Source of the DNA: Bugula neritina
Lineage: Eukaryota > Bryozoa > Gymnolaemata > Cheilostomatida > Bugulidae
DNA: 64,000 bases
NCBI GenBank assembly: GCA_964035545.1
Contig: OZ037769.1
Coordinates: 3,751,001 to 3,815,000, forward strand
Direction: 5' to 3'
The notes beneath the pieces were generated by a model. It ran no database searches, had not been told where the DNA came from, and was given only the letters and a program-made list of their open reading frames with translations. Positions 11,701-23,400 of the stretch are shown here, piece after piece (the first letter of the stretch is position 1; each line of letters begins with the position of its first letter). The position numbers and the translations under genes were made by a program.

Positions 11701-14700
11701 TATAATACACGTATGCAGTACATGCACTGTATGTATATAATAACTACATAGGTTGTTTCAATGATGATGCAGACAGAGCGTTGACAGGATATTCATACAC
11801 CATGACACTTACTGCATCTCCAAACATTTGCACAGAAACTTGCAATGCTGAGGGTAATCTTTGTATTTTTGAATACACTTCTTATATTTTATTGTAAAAT
11901 AAACCAAAGAAATTAACCAAAAAAAATTAATGTTACCAAAATTTAAAAAGAAATAGTTTATTATGATCAAATTGATTTCAGTTTTTAAGCTATTAAACAC
12001 TGCATAACTTTTTAAAATAATGTTACAATACTTGTTTTTCGTTTTGGAAGAGAAAACCAAAATGCTAATTGATATATAAATATATTATCATTATGAATTA
12101 TTTTAATAAGGTTTTGATTTTGCTGGAATCCAGAACTCTGATGAGTGTTACTGCGGAAACGATTTCAACAGATATGGTGAAGCGCTTACTTCCGAGTGTA
12201 GCAGTCTATGTTTCAACAACTCTGAAGGGCTCACATGTGGCGGAACATATAAAAACTCTGTTTATAAAACACATGTATTCCGTAAGCAATAATCAACGCC
12301 ATTGTGTCTTTCACTGAGCCTAAATTTAACTTATAGAATAATTTTTTAAATTAGATTGAAAATGATGCAAATTAATTATTAGCATTGATGACATATTATA
12401 GCAGTTTTTCTATTACTGCTTCTTTTATAGAAGAATCAATCAATTTATTCCAAGAAAAATTTTGTTTCAGGTTATGGAAGATTCATTCTTCTTAGTTGCT
12501 TTAAAGATGAAGAAAGTGATCGAGATCTTACAGGCTATTTTGTTGACTTGGGATCAGAAAATAGTATCAGCTATTGCAGTGACATTTGTGCTTCACCGGT
12601 ACAGATTTACTTTTTTTTTGCATTTGAAGAAGTCATATGAAATTATTTTATAGTTCAAGTCCTTGTGAAAATGTGTTATATGCTTCTAATTATTTTTTTG
12701 ACCATATATTATGGTCAAAAAATACATAAAAATGTATAATGTTGCTTTGATTATTGTCCTAATGGCATGCACCTCATAATGCCCTTTGTAAGATTTCTAC
12801 CAAATTGATATATAAAAGTGTTTTTATTTAGTAAATAAAGGTATCATAACAGCTTCTTATATCATTATCTTTCATCGTAATTGACTAATTGATATTTTTG
12901 ATTTTACAAACAAAGCAAATTAGATTTATACTAACTTATATTTTTGTGTTGTAAATAATTTTTGGTGTAGTTATAGCAAATGATAAGCTAACATTTAAAA
13001 ACCTACAAGGATTTTTTATATTTTAGATAAAACTATTATATGTGAAAAGAAAATGGTCAATTTGTTACAGTTTTCACTCTTCTTTAGGATTTCAGTATTC
13101 AGCCATGCAGAACGGTGCGGAATGTTACTGCTCCAGGGATTATGGCCGACACGGTAGTGTTCCAATGGATGAGTGCAATGTGAAGTGTCCCAGTAACCAG
13201 TAGAGTGATTGTGGAGGGGTTTTGAGGAATTCAGTCTACAGAACAGCCTACATAGGTATGACTCATACGTCTCAACACTGAAGAGAAACAGGAAACTTTA
13301 CACCATGCTTCAGTTTGGCAAGAGATTACTTACCAGTTATTAATATGTTGCACTTCTTTATACTGACTAATGCCCATTTCAAAATAATGTACATCTTTTC
13401 AGTGTTTTTCAATGAAAGTTGTGTACAGTGCAAAGTTAGCATAGGTATTTCATTGACAGTGTTACTGAAAATTATCATCAACTTTCTGTAAAGGATTTCA
13501 ATAGTTTTTTACACATCCATTTGAGCATTTGTTTAATTTTTTAGGGTGCTTTATGGACGATGCGGACAACAGGGCTCTGAACTATTCAGCTTCATTCAAC
13601 TCTAGTGTTACTTTACTCTCTTGTGCCGTCAAGTGTATGGAGAAAGGTTAGTGTGTTTGCCCAAACCTGGGCCTACTACTTTTAGCCTTATTATATATAA
13701 AATCACTAATGACTTTTTATACTAAAGATGGGATTCATGGAAACATTTTGACATTTTTTCAATTTTAAAATAGCACCCATATAACTCAAAATTTCTGCTA
13801 TAAATTTTCTATGGGCCAATAATTAAATTATTGCTCAGTAATCCATATATGATAAAATTGATGCAGGGTATGCTATTGCATGTTTGTGCTTTTAATTAAG
13901 TGCAAATATACTTATACTTAGTATTCATTTGATTAAATATTACACATAATTTAAGTGATAAGTGAAAAATTTATATTTAATGAGTTGAATTTTGTTGTAA
14001 ATGCTCATAAAATTAAGTAAATGGCAATGTTATTCATTTAAAGGGATACTAGCGGTAGAGCTGCTTTAGAATTTATCTGGTTGTTTTGAGATTGCTATTT
14101 TGAACAACAAAAATAATATGAAAGTGTAAAGGAACAGGAATCAACTACATTTGCAAACTGGAGTAAATATGGTCTACATGTATTGGGTGACAACTCCCTA
14201 ATGTTGTGGAGTTGTCATTCTATAGCATTGGTAAGATTGAATTTGCTGTAATTGAGATCTAAGATACATCTTTATAAATTGTCTTTTACAAAGTGATCCA
14301 AGGGTTGAAAAATGCAAAACGATCAGCGATCCGAAATAGTTTATCCGCAGTGTAAATTAATTTTGCCCCCACTGCAATAGGAATCGAACCCGAGACCTCT
14401 GGCTTGCAAGCAAGTGTGCTAACCATTACACCACGGAGACCACTGGGTAAACTCAACACTACATGCAAAATTTGTTGCTTTCATATATTATAGTTTATAA
14501 TACAGCAAACTGTAACAATTAACTGTCAAACACTATATTTAAAAATTAATACAAGTATTTGCATATTGAAGTAATTGGTTTTTGGAAGAATTGTGATAAA
14601 ATTTATAATTGCCTATCAAATTATTTTGTTACGATATGAAATAATAAAAAATGCTTCGAAAGTACGATAAAATCACTTTATCATTTGTATAGTTGTACTT

Positions 14701-14995
14701 TTTGCTTAAATAATTTATAATGTAAACAAACCTTAACATACTATTTTATGAAGCATTTCAAATAGAGAAGACAACTCTAATAATTCTCATATAAAATTAA
14801 CACCTGTGTACAGGTTATTTCTTTACCGGGATACAAAATGGAGACAAGTGCTACTGTGGATATGATGTTAACAGGTACAGACAGGTGGCTGATGAAGAGT
14901 GTGACATACCCTGTATTGGTGACTCAGAGGTGATGTGTGGAGGCCATCTTAGAAACTCTGTATACAAAACTCATCAAGATCAAATTATTTTATAA
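8706..14995 (+). CDS. Gene B: CD225/dispanin-WSC fusion protein, broken in the third WSC domain
   Basis: Eleven exons: 8706-8930, 9045-9269, 9741-9825, 10458-10580, 11054-11221, 11752-11853, 12111-12281, 12471-12598, 13088-13255, 13545-13646, 14814-14995. ATG 8706 opens a 75-codon Ser/Thr-rich N-terminus without the GYA repeats of C and D. Exon 2 is the CD225 domain (WILVGSLVAVACFLPLG, loop KGDAKKGNAAG, second helix ILSSAAICFGVAGIIAAG), about residues 76-150. WSC1 is about residues 179-275 and WSC2 about 276-366. The eighth exon is 128 nt where phase-1 homologues have 123-129 in multiples of three, so it joins out of frame. The exon total of 1679 is one base short of a multiple of three. The ninth exon also has TAG at 13201-13203. 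Later exons look intact. The gene probably yields a protein with about two and a half WSC domains, or is a recent pseudogene. Confidence 0.78.
10630..11035. repeat. AT-rich tandem array (ATATAATATAATAAAT-like)
   Basis: About 400 bp of imperfect ATATAATATAATAAAT-type units inside the intron that splits WSC1 of gene B. The array stops about 20 bp before the splice acceptor at 11053. The long reverse-strand reading frames here (runs of I, Y and L) come from the repeat. Confidence 0.9.
11470..11745. repeat. TGTATA / TGTGTA purine-pyrimidine alternating tract
   Basis: About 270 bp of alternating TG and TA steps (for example ATATGTGTGTATATATGCGTAT) directly before the exon at 11752 in gene B. It is open in several frames on both strands only because of its composition. 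Such tracts can adopt left-handed helix or hairpin forms. Confidence 0.85.
14365..14441 (-). mobile_element. tRNA-derived SINE head
   Basis: On the reverse strand there is a Pol III A box TGGTGTAATGG and a B box GTTCGATTC at tRNA-like spacing. The T stem is mismatched and the acceptor ends do not pair, so this is not a working tRNA. The 5' leader (GTAGTGTTGAGTTT) is shared with the element at 54549-54620, which marks a repeated family. It lies in the last intron of gene B. Confidence 0.7.
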
Positions 14996-15493
14996 AAATG
15001 AAACCTCAAAAAATATTTATAATTTTGCATCAATTACTAAATACCACTAACACCTATTATAGTATTATTGTTTTTTACAATTAGGGCTCATTTGAAAAAA
15101 TCGCACATTACATGTATTAATTTTTGATAAATTTATTAACGTTGTATTACTATATTTTTATGTACAATATGTAAATAATCTTAATTTATTATTTTACCTT
15201 ATTTTTATACCTTCCGATATACTTTGGGATCAAATTTTTTTATTGAACATGAAGTTATATTTAAAAAGCATTCTATTTCAGTAGCATTATTGCATAAAGC
15301 AGTAATCAGCAATTCTTTTGGTTGTCTTTCAAAACGAAATTAATCAGCACAACAAATTGCACCTGAGCATTCTGGTCTCTACTTCGCTTAAAGTCATGAG
15401 ATGAAGCTTTTCAGTCTGACCCAATCACAGCTTTTGTTATTGTTATTATAACAAATTCACAACTCAATTTTATTATAGAAAAAGCATATTATG
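14996..15493. other. intergenic, 3' of gene B
   Basis: AT-rich, no coding exon. No clear AATAAA is seen close to the gene B stop. Confidence 0.5.
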
Positions 15494-15498
15494 CTCTG

Positions 15499-16615
15499 TG
15501 TAAAGTTATCACATATACTCTAGAGCATAATTATTTCAAGTTGTAAAAGCAGAATAACCGAATGAATATTCAACAGTTTATTAAGCATTCAACGTTGCGC
15601 TTAGCGCAACGTTCTACTCAAATAGATGATCACGTCACGTGATTCTTGCCTATACACGCAATGCAACGACTGCAATAGTTGTCAATTCATTAATTAGATA
15701 ACAGCACGCCCTCGCCCATTGGCTGTAGCCTTACGTCTTGGCAGCCCGGATGTTTCAGTGCAGACGTTGACCCTACAGTTAGTAGAATAGTAGCACGCTG
15801 GCAATGCAAGTTCCATCGCATAAATAACAATAAATTTTAATGATATAATTAGCAAAATATAAATGAATTTGAATTGGAATTAACTTCAAGAGGCACAGGT
15901 TAGTTTTGTTTTTCAGTATTTGTATGATTTGAAGCTTTCCTTAAGTATTGATTATCTATTTCAACTTAATAATAAATATTTGGTTTATTTAACATGTTTA
16001 GGAGTTTAACAAGTTTGAAATACCAGTGTGGTGGGTGCATGATGAAATTCATGGCTATGTGTTTACTTTATATTAGATTTCTCATAAAATTACAATTTCT
16101 TAAGACAGGCTCTCCAGTTATTGATCAGATTGTCACAAGATAGAATCCTAATTTGTAGCTTAAAGTTTTACTTTTACTCATATCAGTAATTTACTGCAAC
16201 TAATAATTCAAGTCAACTTTTAATACAAGTTCAATCTTTGTTTATGTTACATATGCACTAATACTTGTCTTAACTGATAATTAATTAACTTTGTCTATGG
16301 CAGTTATCATTTGTTGTCATTTTTATTATAAACTTTAATATTTTTAGTAGACCTACAATGTCATTTCCTAGAGTCAAACTCACCCTAGCTAGCCACTAAA
16401 AGAAGGCAAGAGGTGATTAATCTAAAATCCGCATATATGTTTGAATACTTTACAATGTCATAAATAATTTTTGTTTGTTAATTGTTTTAAAAACCTATTA
16501 TAATTGTATATATTAACCTACTTTTATAGTTTCTTACGGCAGTTGGAATACGTAAAAATAAAGTTACGAAAACCAACACCAGTACAACTCATCTATAGTT
16601 AGTGGCGACGCTACA
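15499..16615 (+). repeat. 5' LTR
   Basis: 1117 bp, TG...CA. It contains a perfect inverted repeat with 10-bp arms (15591-15613, arms AACGTTGCGC) and the CRE/E-box-like palindrome ATCACGTCACGTGAT (15629-15643), probably U3 regulatory sites. The TGGCGAC motif often found at a tRNA primer site lies within the LTR end, so the primer-binding site is unresolved. Confidence 0.9.
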
Positions 16616-17253
16616 GTAAGAAACTCAACCATCTGTGAGACAAAAGCTAAAGAATTCAATAGAGGCCTGTCCTGAGAAATTTTAGCAAACCACCAGGAAG
16701 TTTCAGCAATCAACTCCTTAGAGAGGCAGCTGAGTACCCCTGCTCCATATATCATACAGTATTAGCTGATAAGGCTAGTTGACTGTAAAGTCCAAGTGAC
16801 AGTTTTAAATGAGGAATTAATTAAAAGGTCATTTTAATTGTTTTGCCCTAGCTCTTATGAAAGAGCAATTTACTATCCTAAGTTATTATTAAAATATTTG
16901 ATGAGCTGATTTAAAATATTTGAATAGAGTCACTCTGAATATTGTTTGTTTTTGATAAAATAGTGTGCTACTTTTCATACCTATTGTAAGTGGGAAACTG
17001 ATCAATTAACAGGGAGCTTGCAATGTCACCATAACTAAACAAACTAGTAGGTAAACAGCACTCGCAGTGCATTGTAGTTCTGCAATTCACATATCCTTGA
17101 ATTTGCCTTGTGCATAGATCACACTGTGTGCCTGTGATTTTTCCCTTCGCATTGTAGTCAGGTTTTTGTTGCAGCCTCACTAGGTACTTATTCAGTGTTT
17201 TCTATTGTTTACAGTAAAATTAGTATCTCTGTCATACTGAATTGAAAATAACC

Positions 17254-18621
17254 ATGAATAGGTTACATGCCGATCAAGATTATCTCGTACAAACAATGGA
17301 AAGACAACTTTACTTAAAGACCCATAATGTTCATTTTGGAACAAATAAATTTAGTTCTATAAACAAAGCAGATAAATCCTCTAGGCGACTGCGACAAGCT
17401 GCTGCCAATGCTGAGGCTAAGATAATTGAGTTACAGGCTAAACTAGAAGCTGAAAAGAAAAATGAAGAGCTAGAAATCCAAGAGTAAGAACTTGCATCCA
17501 AGAAGCGGCAAGTCAGTCAAAGGAAGCTAATGCTGAAAATCGAAGCTGAGAGACAGAAATCTAAACTTCTCAACAATGAAGCAAAGAAGCGGGAAAGTGA
17601 GAACAGTCTCTTTCTGACACCCTCAAAACAACAAACATCTCTTCAACAAGATTTCATATTTGATGAAACACTATTATACGACAACATAAATCTCAAGCCC
17701 AATTCAACTGAAGTGCCAGTGGCAGTGGCTATATCAGCTGAACAAGCATCTGAAGTTTCTCCACCACCCGAAAATAGGTTAACAAGTCATCCCAAGACAT
17801 CTGCAAAAACAATAACTGAATCCATGAAAACAACTAAAACTCCTACAGCAGAACCAACAGTCTTTGATGGTGATTCTCTAAAGTATAACAAGCGAAAGCA
17901 CAGTTTCAATGCTCCAATGGTGTGCAAGGCTATATGTAATGAAGAAAAACTGAGTTATTTACCCAAATACATCTCACCAGTAGTTGAGGAAACCATGTCT
18001 GTACAAACACCTCTTGACTGGAACATTGTAGGTCAAGTAAATAAGAGAAACCTAAAACATAAACCCCAAAGAACTCACTTTAAATCTAAGAACAAGTCCC
18101 CATCCTGCAAGATCATATATTCTCTTGAAAAAGACTCTGAGAACACTAAAGACACCACACAGAATACTCTCTCTCAGGGTGATAATAAATTGATGAATAT
18201 CACTCATGACGGCATCAAACGAGAAAATGGAATCTACACTATTTTTCTAACCTTGAAGCCGAAGCTGGACACATCCAATACTAAATTGATCCCACAAAAA
18301 AGGTTCCGCTTGTTAAAACAAAAATCATCAAAGCAGCCAGAAATCATGCAAGAGTATACAGCTTTCACAAATGACGCCATACTATGTAAAGGCCACCCTG
18401 AGACAATCCCAGACGAGAAATCTAACATCCTGCTACAGGAAACAAGCTGCAAACACCGTGTTGGTTTACGCCCGCCGAGAAAACGTTGGCGGCAGGTCCG
18501 AAAGGGTAAACTACTCTTAGCTGACGGCAGTCTAGATAAGAACGGGAAACTGAAATCTAACTTTAGCTACCTGGAGAGACCAAGTCACTCTATAGTAGTA
18601 ATTCAAAGGGCGCAGTATTAG
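17254..18621 (+). pseudogene. Deleted BEL/Pao-like Gag-Pol remnant ORF
   Basis: A single frame of 456 codons with one internal TAA at 17485-17487. The N-terminal third is a charged coiled coil rich in Ala, Glu, Lys and Arg, typical of BEL Gag N-termini. Further on, a PTVFDGDSLKY motif resembles the start of the conserved BEL Gag segment. A TPLDWNIVG motif resembles the end of the aspartic protease region. The C-terminal 50 residues (WRQVRKGKLLLADGS, then RPSHSIVVI) resemble the BEL integrase tail. No reverse transcriptase, RNase H or integrase catalytic core is present, so the ORF seems to be the fused leftovers of internal deletions. The assignment is by motif resemblance only. Confidence 0.6.
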
Positions 18622-18650
18622 GTTTTGATTCGCCAATTTAGGACGAATCA

Positions 18651-18660
18651 AAGGGGGGAG
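18651..18660 (+). other. polypurine tract of the LTR element
   Basis: AAGGGGGGAG ends exactly at the first base of the right LTR, where plus-strand DNA synthesis of LTR retroelements is primed. Confidence 0.8.
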
Positions 18661-19777
18661 TGTAAAGTTATCACATATACTCTAGAGCATAATTATTTCA
18701 AGTTGTAAAAGCAGAATAACCGAATGAATATTCAACAGTTTATTAAGCATTCAACGTTGCGCTTAGCGCAACGTTCTACTCAAATAGATGATCACGTCAC
18801 GTGATTCTTGCCTATACACGCAATGCAACGACTGCAATAGTTGTCAATTCATTAATTAGATAACAGCACGCCCTCGCCCATTGGCTGTAGCCTTACGTCT
18901 TGGCAGCCCGGATGTTTCAGTGCAGACGTTGACCCTACAGTTAGTAGAATAGTAGCACGCTGGCAATGCAAGTTCCATCGCATAAATAACAATAAATTTT
19001 AATGATATAATTAGCAAAATATAAATGAATTTGAATTGGAATTAACTTCAAGAGGCACAGGTTAGTTTTGTTTTTCAGTATTTGTATGATTTGAAGCTTT
19101 CCTTAAGTATTGATTATCTATTTCAACTTAATAATAAATATTTGGTTTATTTAACATGTTTAGGAGTTTAACAAGTTTGAAATACCAGTGTGGTGGGTGC
19201 ATGATGAAATTCATGGCTATGTGTTTACTTTATATTAGATTTCTCATAAAATTACAATTTCTTAAGACAGGCTCTCCAGTTATTGATCAGATTGTCACAA
19301 GATAGAATCCTAATTTGTAGCTTAAAGTTTTACTTTTACTCATATCAGTAATTTACTGCAACTAATAATTCAAGTCAACTTTTAATACAAGTTCAATCTT
19401 TGTTTATGTTACATATGCACTAATACTTGTCTTAACTGATAATTAATTAACTTTGTCTATGGCAGTTATCATTTGTTGTCATTTTTATTATAAACTTTAA
19501 TATTTTTAGTAGACCTACAATGTCATTTCCTAGAGTCAAACTCACCCTAGCTAGCCACTAAAAGAAGGCAAGAGGTGATTAATCTAAAATCCGCATATAT
19601 GTTTGAATACTTTACAATGTCATAAATAATTTTTGTTTGTTAATTGTTTTAAAAACCTATTATAATTGTATATATTAACCTACTTTTATAGTTTCTTACG
19701 GCAGTTGGAATACGTAAAAATAAAGTTACGAAAACCAACACCAGTACAACTCATCTATAGTTAGTGGCGACGCTACA
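18661..19777 (+). repeat. 3' LTR
   Basis: 1117 bp, same length as the 5' LTR and identical in every segment compared, including both palindromes (18753-18775 and 18791-18805). It lies about 0.2-0.6 kb upstream of the likely promoter and start codon of gene C, so LTR signals could influence that gene. Confidence 0.9.
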
Positions 19778-19954
19778 CTCTGCAAAGCATCGTATAAATG
19801 ACTGCATTAAAGGAATAGACAAATTAAAATAACTTAGGTGAAGCTATAGAAAATATGTTGATCATAATTTGATCAGTATAATATGTTTGAATAGGTAGGC
19901 TTTGCATTCAATTCCTTTGTACAAAAGAACTGGTTGCACGGCATAATTGTCCTG

Positions 19955-20030
19955 TGTATTGATTTATTACGTCATTCATATTATTGTGTAACACGGCATC
20001 AGTTTGCAATATAGACTGCAGCTACAGGCA
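19955..20030 (+). promoter_or_regulatory. Conserved promoter and 5' noncoding exon of gene C
   Basis: GTATTGATTTATTA, then CATTCA, then TTGTGTAACACGG.ATCAG, then CAATATAG is shared almost base for base with the region upstream of gene D (56786-56862, reverse strand). The block ends in a splice-donor-like sequence (GCAAGTATGT). An acceptor (TTATAG) at 20391 precedes the start codon by 18 bp, which implies an untranslated first exon. Copy C contains TTACGTCA, a CRE-like site that copy D lacks. Confidence 0.65.
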
Positions 20031-20409
20031 AGTATGTCTAAACTTATTGCTTGGCTACTAGTATAGGAGTTGAAAAGTAGAATGAATTATTACCATAAGA
20101 TTGACTATACAAATGTGTTAGGCCTTCAAAGCATCAGCCCTGTTAGATGGTTATAGCTGATGAGAAACTGTTACAAACTATAATTAGGTAATGTAATATT
20201 TGTAAACTTTTTTAAAACAGATCATTTAGTGTAAAAGTAGAAATAGTTTTCATCGTTAAACTGCACGTATTGTTACTAGAGCTTTCCTAGGCAGCTTATA
20301 GAATTCGAATACAATACATTTAACATCTCACTATAGTATGTCATCATTCATCTTCCCAGTCACTTGTCAGGTATTGGATATCTTATTATAGGGACACTAG
20401 AGTGGCAAA

Positions 20410-23400
20410 ATGACTGAAACAGAAATGAACGAATATGCAGCTATTAAAGACCAGAATAATTATCAGGGTTTATCAGCACCTCAGCCTGTGGGAAACATAC
20501 CAACACATGCATTAAACCCTCAGCCTGGTCAACCCTCTCCAGGTTACCAACAGCAGTTTGTACCCCAACAAGGATATGCCCCTAATATGCAGCCTCCACC
20601 TGGATATGCCCCTCATCCACAACAGCAGCCTGGATATGCCCCTCATCTACAACAGCAGCCTGGATATGCCCCTCAGATGTACATGCCACCTGAATATGCC
20701 CAACACACATACTTCACGAAAAACACAAATGTTCACCAACCAAATAACAACCAATTAGCTTCTATCCCTCAGCCAGTATTTGCCACTCCTAGTTCTGGAG
20801 TAGCACCTGCACAAGCACCTGCTTATAATGGACATGGCACTGGCCAGCAGGTGGTGACACAGACGACTCAGTCTCTTCTAAATGTGAGTTTCTATATATC
20901 TATCCCATAGTTATATATGTATTTTTGTTATTAGATTTGCATATATATAATAAGACAATAATTATTATGAATATTATACAAAAAATGCAGTTATGGCTTG
21001 GAAGTTTCAATATAAGTTGATATCAAATGTGCTCACATGCACAAATATTCTTAGTTTAATGTAAACAATGCTTTACATAATATTATTCTTACTGTATTAG
21101 GGTCTTTAATCGCCTAAAATTATTTAACAACTTAGTTTAGACTTTAGAGTAAGTATAATAATCATATTAAAAATTACAGTATAAGTTAAATAGCATGTTT
21201 TTCTGTAGGTAACAGACACAGGTTCAACATGCTGGATGGTTGTTGGAATTCTGACGGCCATATTGTGCTGCCTGCCACTGGGAATTGCTGGTGCTGTCAT
21301 GGCATTTTTATCTGGTGAAGATGCTAGAGGAGGAAATGCTGCTTCCTACAAGACAAAGATCTGTCAGTCTAAAGCTCTGACACTCACAGGACTAGGAATT
21401 GGGTTGGCGATAATTATAGCTGCAGTAACTGTGGTGGGTAATTGTTGAAATACTTTTTCTAAACAAACAGTATGCATGTGATGCACTATAAAAAGTTTTA
21501 CGGTATAATCAATATATTCCTAAGCAAGATATTCAAAACTGAATCTAAAAACTTAATCAATGCCTTTAAATTGATTAAAAACTAACATAGGTAACTCTAG
21601 TACTTTTTCCAAAAAGCTAAGCTAGTTATTTGAATTGATGACTAATTGCATGATAAGTTTATATAATAGGCTCGCTGCTAAGAAGCCAAAACATGTGTCT
21701 AAAGTTTTCAGCTGAATATAGACACGATTGAATTAGCAAAGAAGACTGTCAAGTTTTATTTTTATAACTATAATAAATGGGTTTCAATACAGGAATAAAA
21801 AATGAATGCATTGCATTGTATACGTTCACTTCAGTATTGTATAATCTCTATTTCTATGCTATATTGTAGTACGTATTGCATATCTGTGTTTATATATATA
21901 TACATGGTATTACTCTACTGTTTTATATCTGTGTATATAACATTAATTGCAGGTCTTATATACAAATGTCTATAGTAATAATATCTAGAATATAACGTGG
22001 GTATATTTTCATGATTGTAATGTATATGTGTTTAGATATAGGTATATAGTAGTCTACACTGCATAAATACTGTATATAATATATACTTATGTCTAAATGA
22101 TCAATTTAAAAGGAAATACTATGTTAAATTTGTTTGGTAAGCTCTCTTTATAATTCATTTTATCTAACTTATTGTATTAATTTTCAAATTTTATGGTTTT
22201 AATTTTTAGGGTTTGGTAGCAATAAACAACGATTACATTAGTTATGATGTCATAACTCCTGAATATTATACTCAACAATGGACAAGTAAGTATTATGCTG
22301 AATAGTAGATAAATGCTCAGTCACTTAATTATAGGTACATAGGATTGTGAAATGATTTAATTAGATGACTTTTGGTGTTTATTGATTCGCATATGATCAA
22401 AAATGAATATATAATATTATCCAATCTGAGTTATTTAATTAAATATTTTATATAAAAATAAATTTATTATCAAAAAGCAGATAAAATTTCATACAAGTAA
22501 AAGTCAAAAATTAAAATGATTATGTCAATTGTTAACGTATAATTTTTTTATTTATCTTATAAAAATATTATATATTTCAGCATTTTTGTTTGGTTAAAAG
22601 ATGAATATTTTCTTTAATCAAACAACGTAAAAGATTACAATAAGTAAAACCAAATAACATACAATACATCTTTGTCGTTACATTATAGCTGAAGCCATTT
22701 ACATGGGATGCTATGAGGATGATATCATATTCCGAGATCTTGATGGAGATTTCTATGACTTTGGAACAGACAACTCCGTCTCAAAGTGTAGCAGTTACTG
22801 CTCTGAAAGAGGTAAAAGAAGTTGCTGTTTAGTTTTAAATTCCGACATTGTTGAATATAAGCCCTCTTCATGTGAGAAGATGAAATCTTCACTTTATGTT
22901 GCTTTTAATAATTTACTATTCTAGATAAAACTTATTCTTAATAATATGAACTAGAATAAATTTACTTCCAGTCAAAAGTAAAATAATTTTCTTTTAAAGT
23001 TACCTATTTTGTTTGACAGAAATTTTGCAAAATGCATCATCAATAAAGAAAAGTTCAAATATGTGCATAGCTACAAATTGTAGCCACAGAAACAAATTAC
23101 CTTCCCTGTCATTATTCCCACAGTTATTTTTATCCTGTAATATGGCAATAGCTTCGTTAGCATATAGCAATTGTTTTGTAAACTTGTATTCATTGTCCAT
23201 CAATTATAGTTGGATTAAACATTGATAAGTGTCTATAAGTTCAATACATTGTATTCTAAATTATATGTAAAAAAGTATTTTTTCAGGTTACAAATATGCA
23301 GGCCTGCAGGAAGGAAACCTGTGCTACTGCGGATACTTTTTTGGCTCAATTTCTCCGTTGGATCAGACTCAATGCGACTCTCGCTGCCCTGCTGATAACA

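Larger units (their letters stand above)
15494..19782 (+). mobile_element. Non-autonomous BEL/Pao-like LTR retrotransposon with target duplication
   Basis: Two direct repeats of exactly 1117 bp (15499-16615 and 18661-19777) begin TGTAAAG and end GCTACA, so they are TG...CA bounded. They are flanked by a 5-bp duplication, CTCTG, at 15494-15498 and 19778-19782. A polypurine tract (AAGGGGGGAG, 18651-18660) directly precedes the right LTR. The internal 2 kb has one reading frame (17254-18621) with pieces resembling BEL/Pao Gag, protease and the integrase C-terminus, and lacks reverse transcriptase. The LTRs appear identical by eye, which implies a recent insertion. A copy this deleted would need proteins from a full-length relative to move. 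Confidence 0.88.

Noticed and set aside
11460-11751. Overlapping open frames on both strands rich in Y, V, C, H and T
   Set aside because: Produced by the TG/TA tract. No codon preference or homology.
5105-13203. Reassigned stop codons as an explanation for TAA and TAG in genes A and B
   Set aside because: Intact genes C, D, F, G and the secreted array all end at TAA or TAG in the expected place, so the standard code holds.
14365-14441. Functional tRNA gene
   Set aside because: A and B boxes are present, but acceptor and T stems do not pair and the same sequence with a leader recurs at 54549-54620. It is a SINE head.
16564-17180. Reverse-strand open frames in the 5' part of the LTR element
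   Set aside because: Short, not related to known retroelement proteins, and opposite to the element's polarity.
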